Source of the DNA: Hippasteria phrygiana
Taxonomy: Eukaryota > Echinodermata > Asteroidea > Valvatida > Goniasteridae
Assembly: GCA_037893225.1 (NCBI GenBank)
Contig: JAZGUH010000562.1
Location: 310,001 to 374,000, forward strand
Reading direction: 5' to 3'
DNA length: 64,000 bases
Both the position numbers and the translations under genes were made by a program. This document shows positions 24,177 through 35,104 of this stretch, one piece after another. Within the stretch, counting starts at the first letter, position 1. Each line of letters starts with the position of its first letter. A model generated the notes under the pieces. The model was not told the origin of the DNA, ran no database searches, and was given only the letters and a program-made list of their open reading frames with translations.

Positions 24177-27100
24177 ACGAGCAGCCATATGTTGACATTA
24201 GAAATGAACGTGTTGGACTTAATTCATAAAAAAATAAAATAATATTCACAATCGATTACCTACAGTATAACCTCCCATTTGGCCCAAAGAAGTCAAAACC
24301 ATGAATGACGTTGCTGTCTTGGAGAAGAGCATGGTAGCATTATCATGTTCGGACGAATTTGAGCAACTCCGTGTACGTCAGTAAGGTTTCCAGCAATCAG
24401 CCGTTTACCAAATACAAACAGAAGAAAACCCACACAGTCATAAATGTGTCAGTGTCAGGTATGTGCCCAGCATTTGTTTATGGAAATCGCCCATGTGAAG
24501 GGCTACAACATATTGTAGTGGGGTTTTAGCCACATATTAGATTGCCAGCCCCAATGAAAAGAGGGGAGTCCCCTTCCTGTTATATTTGTAATTGTAAGCA
24601 ATTGAAGATTGAGCCTGCCATAATTTCCCACTACAAATTATTTTCTTAAGCCCTTTCCTTGAACGATGTCCGTGATACACTCTACTATATAGGTGCCGCG
24701 TTTGGGTGTCGGGTTTCACGACGGTTCGTGACAAATCAGGTATAGGCCCCTATCGTGTTGCTTCCTGACGGTGTAGCTGGTAGGCGGCCACGTGTGCCTC
24801 CGGGCTGTTTGAAGGTGCAGGGGACCCACGGCTTAATTTGTATAACCTTTGAACTTTTTATGGCGCATGAACGTCACTCTGGGCGCTAAATAGGATTGAA
24901 GTGATTTTTTTCGGGGGGGGGGGGGGGGCAGTTTTTGTAGCACTCGGACGAATATTGTGAAGCACAAACGTTCTGATGCATGGAGAAATTCAATTTTATC
25001 CTTGATTCAAACAAGGTTTAATGGAAACCTTGATCGTATATTATTTATGGCGCAAACCGGTTAAAAATTGAATTAAGGCGACCGGAGAAACATTATACAT
25101 GCAGTAAACACTGTACATCCAGTATGCCTGTGTATGAAAGATTATCACACTACAAACACTGTGGTGTTAGACGTGGTATCAATATTATGGTTCAATATAA
25201 AAACCGCCGCTTTTGCAGTGCAGAGAGTACATAAACAGAGTGGCTTGCGAAACAAACATTTCAATCCACAATTAAAACCTACAATATTATCCCCAAAATC
25301 CCATTCATGGAAAATGCCATTTCTTTTATAAATAGCAGGGGAGAATGTTCCTTCTTCAACTTACTAAACTGTGGAATTACTAATCGTTTAAGAATGTTGT
25401 TTCGACCTCAGGTGATGTTATTAATTATGTGAATGGTAGTAAGTACTCGAGTCATTTTGGACGATGTTAATTTATACATCATTTAAGCATTTTAACTGTT
25501 GGGCTACAGATTCGCATGGATGTTGTACTCCGACATTAATTTTGACTCACGTAGGATTCTGGATGAACTTGGATCACAGAAGATTACCCTCTATAACCAA
25601 CGCCTTCTCGCTTGAGTGATGTCACAACTTTCCGTATTAGTATCCGTTGTTGAATTATTCAGGATATAGGTAAGTGAAGAAAAGGCGGGATCTTATGTGC
25701 CAAAGAAAAAGCCGATTTTAATTTGGTTTTTGATTGTACTGTATAATAGTGTGCAGTGATTATTAATATCTGTGTACAATCACAGTGCCTTATAGTTGTT
25801 TTTTCAGTAAGTTTTTACGTCTTCAAAATTGCAGTGGATTTTGGCTTCAGAATTAGAGGCCACCCCAATATTTATAATAGTAATATATAGTTAAAAGAGC
25901 CATGAAATATTTTTCAAAATCCAGCTCAACTCAATTTCACACATATGCCTCACAGCATTATGAGCATGATCTAAATATTTTCATTTGAAATAAAAAAAAA
26001 AGTGCGGTTTGAAATTCTATTAAAATCTGAGTCAAGCACATGGGACCTACTTTTGTTGTGCATAAGAAGGTACCGGTACGCCTTATCAAAACAGCAACAA
26101 AAATCATTCCCCCAAAAATAACCCATCAGTATTTTTGTTTTAAAGGAAGATTGGTTATAAATAGATTGAAAACAAGCTATTGTATATGGAAATCAACGAA
26201 AACGTTATTCCTTGTACCAGAAATTGTACACAAAAATAGTTGTGCCTCTGATGAGATCATACTTTGGCGCGTGAATGTGAAAATCTGCTTTAACATAAAC
26301 CAAAATTGTGCAGCTGCTTTTCAGGATTGCTGCAAAAGACCTGGAAATTTATAATGACATGGAAATAAACGCGGCCTATACACTGCATTCACTTCTGTCA
26401 CGAAATCCCATCGCATCGTCCTTTAAATGTAGCGAAGTCACTATGGGAATGTGCCGATTTAGTTTGTGAATTAATTTGTAGTTTGTATTTTTTTTGGGGG
26501 GGGGGGGGGGAGGGGCATTTCTGTTCACTTCATTGACAAGTTTGAAGACAAATTAACCTCTCAGTGTTGTTTCGTATAGTCGTTATCTCAAACCAAAATA
26601 ATAAACTCTCACAAACTAATTTGGTTGGGTATTTTCGTTTTGCATTATTTGTTACCAAATGTATAATTCGCCTAAAAGGAAGCTCATTAGACAACGTCCA
26701 GGGGTATTAGATAATTTGGACTATTTTGTTACCCGACTTTTCCACCAATGTAAAATTTGCGAGAACCCCTTCCAAAAATGGAATGGGTAAATAAAATGGC
26801 GGTACATGATTATGTCACTCTATGGCTTTCCCGTATGGCTGCAGATTAATTTTTAAGTTAGCCATATTGTTGATGGGTTCCACTACAGTTAAAGTTAGCA
26901 TCTCAGTCACACGACTAGTATAAACATTGACATAATGTAATAGCACGGTAACAATTAACTCCTACTTTCTTTTTGACAAAAACGTGATTTGTAAATGACA
27001 AATGTGGTGTGTTTTCTAACATTCGTTATCCCGAGGTCAAGCGTAAGCGCTGTCACTGTCTTGAACCGTTCCCCTATATACCGTCCCTAGTGCAGATTTC

Positions 27101-27884
27101 ACGGTATACATCACTTGCCTTCGTCTCGCACCGTGCCTTTTCGCCACACGGGGATATTGTCCATGAACCTAACCCGAAATCAATTTTCCAGATTTTTGTA
27201 ATGTGTATTGTTCCAAGGTAGTTCATGCTTAAACGGCAGCTTGGTATGCTCATGAAGGAGGTATGCGCACCAAACCAATGTCTTAAATGTCTTAAGGAAG
27301 TTCGATGAGGCCGATATTACTATCACAAACCACGCAAAAAATATTGCATTATGATTGAGCTGTGGATCATATGTTCACCATTTCAACAAATGCATTAACT
27401 TCCATGTCAAAATATAAAGACTATATGATCGAGTAGAATCCCACATGTTCAGCATAGGGGCCTACATGTATAATAAAAAAATGCATTTACTTCCATTATT
27501 AAAAAACCCATGAATTTCCAAAGTTAAAAGGTTTGTGAAAAACGAAAACAAGCATTTCAAACGTTTATTGAGGAAAAAAACTGTAGTTTTAAATTAACAA
27601 AATGTGGTATCTATATTGAACGGTCAACCCCACGGTTTCAAAGTGTACCATCTCGTCAACATAATCGATGCGTAGGCCTAACGGTAAATACACGTCCTTT
27701 AGGCATAGGCCTACATGACTTTTTTATCTCTTCAACGTGGTAAACAGATACATGGGAATGTGGACACAAATGGTGGATTAACTACCTCATTAACATGATT
27801 GATACGTAATGATAAATACACTTCCTTTACAGACTTTCTCTGTTCAGCATGGTAAACCGTGAATACTCCACTGCTTCATCCATT
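24177..27884. other. Gene-free stretch downstream of MRF exon 1
   Basis: Presumably MRF intron 1 or 3' flank. Poly-G runs at 24913 and 26496. No MRF C-terminal exon was recognised. Confidence 0.5.
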
Positions 27885-27959
27885 TTAGCATAATTTCAGC
27901 CACATACGTATACACAGTCCACATTGTAGTATTAGGCTTGAAGCCACACAGCCACTTAC

Positions 27960-28544
27960 CATGACATCGGAGGCGTTGGAGCTCGTCTCCGCCGTCTCCA
28001 TCTCACTTCCGTCCCCGTTGCCCTTCTCCACTTGCAGCAGTCTTTCCAGCTTTTCGATATACTCGATGGCATTCCGTAGGATCTCCACCTTGGGAAGCCT
28101 CTGATTGGGGTTAGCTGAGGTGTGCCTCTTGAGCGCCTCGAAGGCCTCGTTCACCTTCCTCAGCCTCCGTCTCTCCCTCATCGTAGCCGCCTTGCGCTTG
28201 TCCACAGCCACGTTCTTCCTCTTGCAGGCCTTACAGGCCCACAGCAGGCACCGCCTCTCCCCACCCACGGGGTATCCCGGGGCCAGCACGTGCTCGATGT
28301 CCTCCTCCCGGCAACTGTCCGAGGAGTTGGAGCCGTCTGGGGTGGGGTAGCAGTGGCCCCCTCCCGATCCCCTCAGTGGGGAAGCGGCCCCGTTATGGAG
28401 GCCGTCGTGGTAGCCGTTGCTGACGTACATGGAGTGGGACAGCGTGTTGTAGTTGGCCATGTCGCCGTTGGCAGCTGGGTAGTTGTCGTAATACGACATC
28501 GGCTGCATCTCGGTGTATCGGCAGCTACTTCGAGACTGGTCCAT
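27960..28544 (-). CDS. Myogenic regulatory factor (MyoD/Myf5/Myf6 family), coding exon 1
   Basis: A muscle-lineage transcription factor that acts in the nucleus, pairs with E-proteins and binds E-boxes. The exon encodes 195 residues. In order: a Tyr/Ser/Asn-rich N-terminal activation region (1-60), an acidic and Ser-rich stretch (70-85), the His/Cys-rich motif [14 protein letters not shown] (97-110) with the Trp used for Pbx/Meis contact (W102), a basic region (~114-127) and helix-loop-helix to ~171 ([20 protein letters not shown], then [20 protein letters not shown]). The residues of the 'myogenic code' are kept: A120, T121 and K130. The start is the ATG at 28544 in good context (gccATGG). 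The exon ends ...SNASDVM at a GTAAGT donor; vertebrate MRF exon 1 ends at the equivalent place (SNCSDGM), so the intron position is conserved. Later exons were not identified. Invertebrate deuterostomes usually have a single MRF, so it is not assigned to one vertebrate paralogue. Confidence 0.95.
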
Positions 28545-28560
28545 GGCGATCGAAAGTCAT
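28526..28560 (-). promoter_or_regulatory. Short upstream ORF overlapping the MRF start
   Basis: An upstream ATG at 28560 (context tttttATGa, weak) opens an 11-codon frame that runs out of frame through the MRF ATG and stops at a TAG inside the coding region. If it lies in the mature 5'UTR it could lower initiation at the main ATG. It could equally be chance. Confidence 0.3.
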
Positions 28561-28974
28561 AAAAACGAACCCTTTGATAAAATAAAAATGCAGCACCTTC
28601 CGGTAGTCGTAAAACACCAAAACACACAGCGTCCGGTTAGAAAGTACAGCTCATTGTGTGCATTTCATTCGATTTAGAAGTCATGTTTGAAGATTCACCT
28701 GAACTTCAATTACCTCCACAGAATACCTGGGTAATCTTTCATCTGCCGAGGTAAAACTTGATCAAGTCCAGGCTGTCCTCACCCAAGGCTCTTTTATCGT
28801 GGTGCGCACGCACGCGTCTTGTTGAGTTTGTTCCTCCACACGTGTGAAACAATGTTGTAAGTATCGGAAACAGGGGAGTCAACTGTCAATACAAACACGT
28901 CTTGCGGCACTGGTGAGATCGCGGACCAGATCATACGGGGTATCGTAAACTCTAGCCCCAGCATGTGTTTTGGA

Positions 28975-28982
28975 TTTATATA
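28975..28982 (-). promoter_or_regulatory. Candidate TATA box of the myogenic factor gene
   Basis: On the minus strand the sequence reads gcTATATAAAtcc, a consensus TATA box about 430 bp upstream of the MRF start codon. A start site ~30 bp downstream would leave a 5'UTR of about 400 nt. The interval to the ATG contains several CANNTG E-boxes (CATGTG near 28962, CAACTG near 28881, CACGTG near 28839, CACCTG near 28698), which would allow autoregulation. No transcript evidence is available. Confidence 0.4.
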
Positions 28983-29391
28983 GCGCGGCCAGCGGTGACA
29001 CAGAGAGCGTCATGCAGTGTGATAGGCCGATTCGGCGTGCGCACATCATCTAATAGCCGTGATTTAGGGCTCAGCGGCCCACGAACTCAGGGCTGGTGGG
29101 TGGGTAGGTCCGACAGGGCTTCCCCAGAAACTCAAAAGACCAATAGCTGTACAGAATAGCAAGGGCACTGGCTCACTAAAGCTCAAAGTCGTAAATGGAT
29201 AATGGAAATTTAATGCGCGATACAATGACTGGTCAAACCGGACATGTTGTGGTCATTGATTAATACTGGTCAATGATTTTAGTAGAGTACCAGTATACAT
29301 TCTTGTTTGTTCATAATTAAACTTTTTTTTAAACTTTTCTGCGTTTTTCTGATGGGTTATTTGGTTGTTTAAAAGCTTAGTTGGTTGGTAG

Positions 29392-29538
29392 TTTAACCTG
29401 TTGACAGAGAAAAGACGAATAAAAGACTCATAATCAACCAATAGTCAACAATTTAATCAACCTATCCGGTTGATTAAATTGTTGACTATTGGTTGATTAT
29501 GAGTCTTTTATTCGTCTTTTCTCTGTCAACAGGTTAAA
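29392..29538. repeat. Perfect inverted repeat, 71-bp arms, 5-nt loop
   Basis: The arm starting tttaacctgttgacagagaa (29392-29462) is matched base for base by its inverse at 29468-29538; the loop is tatcc. AT-rich, no mismatches. About 850 bp upstream of the MRF start. Could be a recent event or an assembly or library artefact. Confidence 0.95.
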
Positions 29539-30834
29539 TTTGGACTGTTGTTTTTTATAAGTTAATTTCCATTGCAAATGACTTTGCATGTTTGTATGCA
29601 TGTCTTATTTGAGACAAAATGTGGTACTTTATTGCAGGTAACAGATTTATAAATTTAATTGAAAAGTAAGCAGATTGTGCTCTTAAATTAAAAACAGACA
29701 AAAACGAAAATTGACAGTTAAAAATGGACGTGTTTTAAGCTTGAATTTATAAAACCATGCTAATATTCTCTGTTTTGTCAGCGCTTTCTCGCTTTTCCTC
29801 TCTTTCCCTTCCCCACCCCCACCCCCCCCCCCCCCCCCCCCCAACAAAAAACGATGACATGACCTACAAGTTGAACAGACTGTTAAATGAAGATTTGTCA
29901 AACAGTGAAGATCAAAATTTGTGATTTCTGCAATAGCACCGTGGTCAAGGATTAAACCGAGTATACATTGGGCCCAGACAAGATTCCAAAATTAGTCCAG
30001 TACACACATTCTGGGGGGTCATCCCGCAAGTAGGGACAGGATCATCCCCATGTTGATCAACCTGTGGAGGGGTAGAGGTGGGATCACCGTAGAGCGGTTC
30101 ATGTTCACACGGGTTTCGCTATAGAGTGGGTGGGCCCATTAGTCGATTTTGTCGGCAAATTCGTGTCGCTGTCGGAATACATCGCGTCTCATTCAGCGAA
30201 GTGCACGGTGTACGGTAGTACAGGTATTCGAAATATGTCGCAAACTTAATGGCGCCCTCGACGGCATAATACTCACGCCCAACTTTTTTTCTTCTCTTGC
30301 TTTTGCTTAAATGTACCCCCACCCGTGGCCAAAATGATACCCCCCATTCAAAATGGTCTAGCGACGCCCCTGTCATGCATGTGCACCATTGAAGGAAGCA
30401 CCCTCCCATTTGACGGAAATCATTTCTATTTGCGTTGAACAATTAGCAGACGCAGGATTTTCAAGGTGTGTGGTGGGAATTTAAATTTTCTTAGACCAAA
30501 TTGGAAACTTTCCGCAAAAATAGTGACCGAAAATTTGCCAAAAAAAAGAGAAAAAAGTTAGGGCAGGGTATAAAGAATTATTCTTGTATATCAATTCTAC
30601 ATCTTTTTAATTAAAAAAGTTTAAAAAGTGGATCAAGTATGGGAAACCACGCATCCCCCCCCCCCCCCCCCCCTCACCCCATCCCTATATATGGTACGGG
30701 CCTGCAGATGGAGGTGATGGAAGCTTTCTTACAACTCTGATCATTTCTGAAGAAAGTTCATTAAGAAAATATACATGTACTTTAAAAATAATGTGATCGT
30801 CACCCCCCCCCCCCCCCCCCCCCCCGCGTTCGTT

Positions 30835-31018
30835 CTCCCAAACAAACGTGGACGTATAACAAACGGAACAATATCGTCCGCGATTCCCAAAATACGTCCG
30901 CGATTGAGATCGTGTACAAAACCTATGGGAGTCTTCCGAAAAAGTTAAAGTACAAACAAAAGAGGGAACAATAGGACGTCCGCGTTTGGAGGTCGATACA
31001 CGTTTAACTGTGTGCGCC
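30835..31018 (+). repeat. Repeat Y, copy 3
   Basis: gagatcgtgtacaaaaccta, ttccgaaaaagttaaagtac and acaataggacgtccgcgttt match the other copies. Directly follows a poly-C run at 30803-30825. Confidence 0.7.
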
Positions 31019-32524
31019 ACTAACCACGCCTTCTTCTACATACATTTGTCGACGCTTATTGTTTTTGCAAACTTTCAGTATCTTCGTTTCGCACCGTAGT
31101 AACTAATTGGTATCACCTTATTCCTCCAAACGTATATGACTCTTTATACGAATCACACTTTTCTGTTAAGGGTTAGGTCTAGTTTAATACATTCTTCATG
31201 TGATTCGCAAACTTTCTCTCATTAGTTATTCTCCACCATGCACGTTTGCACATATGCACATATCACATTTTATTCTTCCCTGATATCCCAATCTCTCGAG
31301 CTGATACTTAAACCCACTTAGCTGTCACTCAAACTAACACATATCCAATTCGTTCTAATAACATAACAAGATGTCACACGCAAACTTCGCTCAACCAGAA
31401 TCGAAGATGTTTTTTACATACACTGCGTAATCGGACAGACCCGAGCTTTCATGCGTTCTGGTCTGTGTATGCCATTGCGTTGGGCAGCAAGCCATGAACT
31501 CCACGTGTACTTCCGTACGCTGGACGTCTTCAGACTAACAATTGAACACGCAGTATTTGTCAATGATGAGTTTGCCTATCAAACGTATCAAACACCGAGA
31601 TATATTTTCTCCGTGCTTGTAGACACTGTCATTTGCGAACAACGCATTGTTTCAGATAAAGACAATTAAGAGGGATTTTGTTTCCTCGACTTTGATAACA
31701 GTGGCTTCTTTCATTTCTTAAAATGGTCACCTCATAGGCTCGTCTGCTCCGCCAAGAATGTCTCGTCCACTACCTCCCTTTGCGCCATACGATCTACCAT
31801 TCCATTCTCACTTGGGGTGCATAATTCAGCCGTTAATTGGTATGTCATGACGTTTTCCGCCCCCTCCCCCTCGAAGATGTTTAAAAGTTTCCAAATTAAG
31901 CCCTGGCGATTACACCTCTATCTTGTCATAGCTGGGAGATCAGAGAAGATGCGGGGATATGCGGGAGACAGCGTGCGCCCTGGCACGGCATCAACGGTCC
32001 AATTATCCTCCGGGCCCGAGCGATGCACGGCCAAGTCTTCCCTCTCTGATTATTGCCAATCTGAAGTTTCTTCGGGACTTGCTGAGATTGACCCCGTACC
32101 GTACGGCTCTCACCTCGCTGGTTGTTGATGGTAAAGACATTTTTCCTCTCGAATCTGTTCTCTTGATTAGCGCGATGATGCTGCTTCGTCGGTGCACGCT
32201 GAGACTCGCTCGACTTCCTGGGAAGACGCGTTCGCAAAAAACTTAACGGGGCTGTCAAGGCACGCTCCACCTCGAGAGGGACCTGCAGGTGCACCCAGCC
32301 AGCAGCCTGCCCTCTTCGGTTAGGAAATGGTTCTTCTCGTAGAAATACTTATAATTTGAAAGCCAATTGTCCAGACATATGCAATCCAACAATTAGGCTA
32401 CGTGGCTCTTGAAACTGTCTTTATGAAAGTACATGTATTGCAGAAGTATAGCAAGACGTTGTCAGGTTGGTGCAAGAAATTGTGGGGGCCCTATGGTCTG
32501 TGAGAGACTACGTTGAGCGATAGC
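31019..32524. other. Gene-free stretch
   Basis: Overlapping open frames at 31926-32294 on both strands in a GC-rich patch; no family recognised. Confidence 0.5.
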
Positions 32525-32653
32525 TTGGTTCGTTCGGTTTGCTTCGGTTCGGCTTGGTTCGGTTCGGTTCGGTTCGGTTCGGTTCGGTTCGGTTCGGTTC
32601 AACACAGTTCAGTTCGGTTCAGTTCGGTTCGGTTCGGTTCGGTTCGGTTCGGT
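32525..32653 (+). repeat. (GGTTC)n pentamer satellite
   Basis: Tandem GGTTC with scattered variants (ggcttggttc, aacacagttcagttc). Followed within 45 bp by a poly-G run (32697-32726). Confidence 0.95.
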
Positions 32654-32726
32654 TAGTTTTTTGTTCTTTTCAGATTTGTTCTGTTATATTTTGCTTGGGG
32701 GGGGGGGGGTGGGGGGGGGGGGGGGG

Positions 32727-34342
32727 CGTGAGTTTTTGATTAGATATAAGCCACACAGGCTTTGCTTGAATAGGATCTTGTGTCGCACAAAATTGAGCAC
32801 AGTTTTGTCGTCATAGTTTTGTCGAACCTTTTTATGTCATTATAACTTCATCTTGGTTGGCCTACTACCTAAGTTGAAAACCGCACGCTCCTTTAACCTC
32901 CAAAGATGTACACTAATCTGCCCCCAGTTGATTGGTATTACAGCAAGCCACTCTGATCTTTAGCGGGCACGCCGTGGGGCTGGGCGTCCCACCAGCCCCA
33001 TCTTATCTGACTCTGTCTTCAGGATGTTCCTAGCTGGGTTCCTTGATGAGCCCAATCAGACTCAGCCGGCTAGCCTCGTGGATTCAATCAGGCTCGCGTG
33101 ACTGGCCTGTTCCGCAACATTCAGCGCGAGTAGTCGGTCTTTTTATTGTTTACTTTTAATTGTTGAAATAGCTGTCATCACATAGCAAAACTCCACTAAT
33201 TGTGTCATAACTCTTTTGGGGTGTATGTGTATTAGACCACGGGATGTGAGTACCATTAATGAAGGGTAAATGGTTGGTGACTATTATGTACATTTTTTAT
33301 CAAGTATTTATGTGTGAGCATGATGGAAGGTCAGTTCTTAATTTTTTTAAATCTAAATTCTGAACAATAAGCAGACAATGACTTCTTTGTTATACTATTC
33401 AATTCTTTAAAGATGCTGTGTCCGTGCTTTTTAGGCGTGAAACCCCGAAAATCAATTTTGAAATTGAAATGTTAATTTGTTAGCATTAGATTAGTTATGA
33501 GCTTTCCAATGAGACATATCACCAAAAAACAAATCGATTGAAGATAATTGAGGGAGTTAAAACACAATAATTCCTATTAGGCGTACACTTGAGAATTGCT
33601 ACCTGTTATTTGCATAAACGACACCTGTGTGCATAAACTGCAATAAATGCTTCGCTACAAAAAATTATATCGCATAAAAAAAACCTTTAAAAATCCGGTG
33701 CCCGGTGACATTTTTCCATGCTTGAAGCCCATTTTCCTCAAACGGAAATGCCGAATTTTGACCCCTCCGGAATAAATTTACTAATCCCTCCAATCAGACT
33801 TCAAAGTAAGGCCGCTAATAAGAATTACATGAGCGTGAGGTGAAAATAATTTCAACAAAACAAGTTGTTGTCACGCAATGTGAGAATGGGGGAAATAATT
33901 TTGGTTGGAGAAATTGGCGGGAACTCTTAAGAAAACTTTCCAATTTGGAGAATTAACTTCAAAGTGGGTTGCCGACGCCTGATCTGATTGTGTGGGGGTG
34001 GCGTTACTGCGTGCAAAATTCAACCAAGTTATGCTAAGGCAATTAACTTTAAATAGTTTGCCACAAATAGGGTATAGCGTGGGCCGCAACATGTTATGGC
34101 TATTCAGAGAAGTTTTGCTGCACACTCCGGATTGATTTAACTTGCACTCTTGGCTGGGGGGCGTGGCCAGATTTTTGCAGAGTAGCAAATGTCATTACTA
34201 AAACTTTTAATGGTCGTCAACAACAGCTGCATTTGTGAATGTTCGCTGTATGTAATGTGAGCACGGGTACGGTGGGATGGGTGGAAGTAAGCATCCTCGT
34301 TTAATGTTGTTTATGTTGGGTGGAATTTCGACTTACATTAGA
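32727..34342. other. Gene-free stretch
   Basis: No feature recognised. Confidence 0.6.
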
Positions 34343-34471
34343 CAGAACTTTTGTCTGTGAGCATTATCTAGTGTGAAATAGGTTTGATTGGTGTAAGCTG
34401 TACAGAGGTTATTAAAAATGTTGGAGAAACTTGTCGATCTTTAAATCAAAATATATCTCCATTCTCCAGCT

Positions 34472-34629
34472 GTTTGGTTTGGTTTGGTTTGGTTTGGTTT
34501 GGTTTGGTTCGGTTTGGTTTGGTTCGGTTCGGTTTGGTTCGGTTTGGTTCGGTTTGGTTCGGTTTGGTTCGGTTTGGTTCGGTTTGGTTTGGTTTGGTTT
34601 GGTTTGGTTTGGTTTGGTTTGGTTTGGTT
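34472..34629 (+). repeat. (GGTTT/GGTTC) pentamer satellite with higher-order period
   Basis: GGTTT at both sides, and in the middle a regular GGTTTGGTTC alternation, i.e. a 10-bp higher-order unit. The left flank cagaacttttgtctgtgagc at 34343 matches the flank of the 7.9-kb array. Confidence 0.95.
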
Positions 34630-35104
34630 TTCACACAAATGTAAAAATCAGGTGCTTGCATTGCAAGCGTTAAAAATAACAATGTTAGCCTCCTCAGAAA
34701 TATCCAATCTTACTTACCGTACATCTGCTTCAGCGATTAGATAGGGATTATTAGGTTAGGCATGGGTTAACATTCTTGAATCTCATACGAGACAGTCATG
34801 ATACAACTGGTATCACCATTTCCAAACTAGGATCAAACTCGTTCATTTTGAACAGATACTGTCAATTTTCAATTCTGTCATTTTCAAACTTAGTGCTCAC
34901 TGTGGCTACTTATCAACTTACAATTAAAACGTAATATAATTTTTTAAAATCCCCCAATTTGGCCCAAATGCGACATACAGGCAAAAACCACGATCGTACA
35001 TTGGTAACTTTTCGTTCAACACAACATTTATTTCCATACTTTAAATACGCAGACGCATTGTATGTGCATGAAATTGAAAAGAACAAAATTAAACATAATG
35101 TAAG

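Noticed and set aside
29392..29538. MicroRNA precursor
   Set aside because: A perfect 71-bp stem without mismatches or bulges is unlike animal pre-miRNAs.
34384..34744. Open frames of Phe-Gly-Leu-Val or Asn-Gln-Thr-Lys-Pro repeats over the pentamer array
   Set aside because: Pentamer satellites without stops are open in several frames on both strands; there is no gene context.
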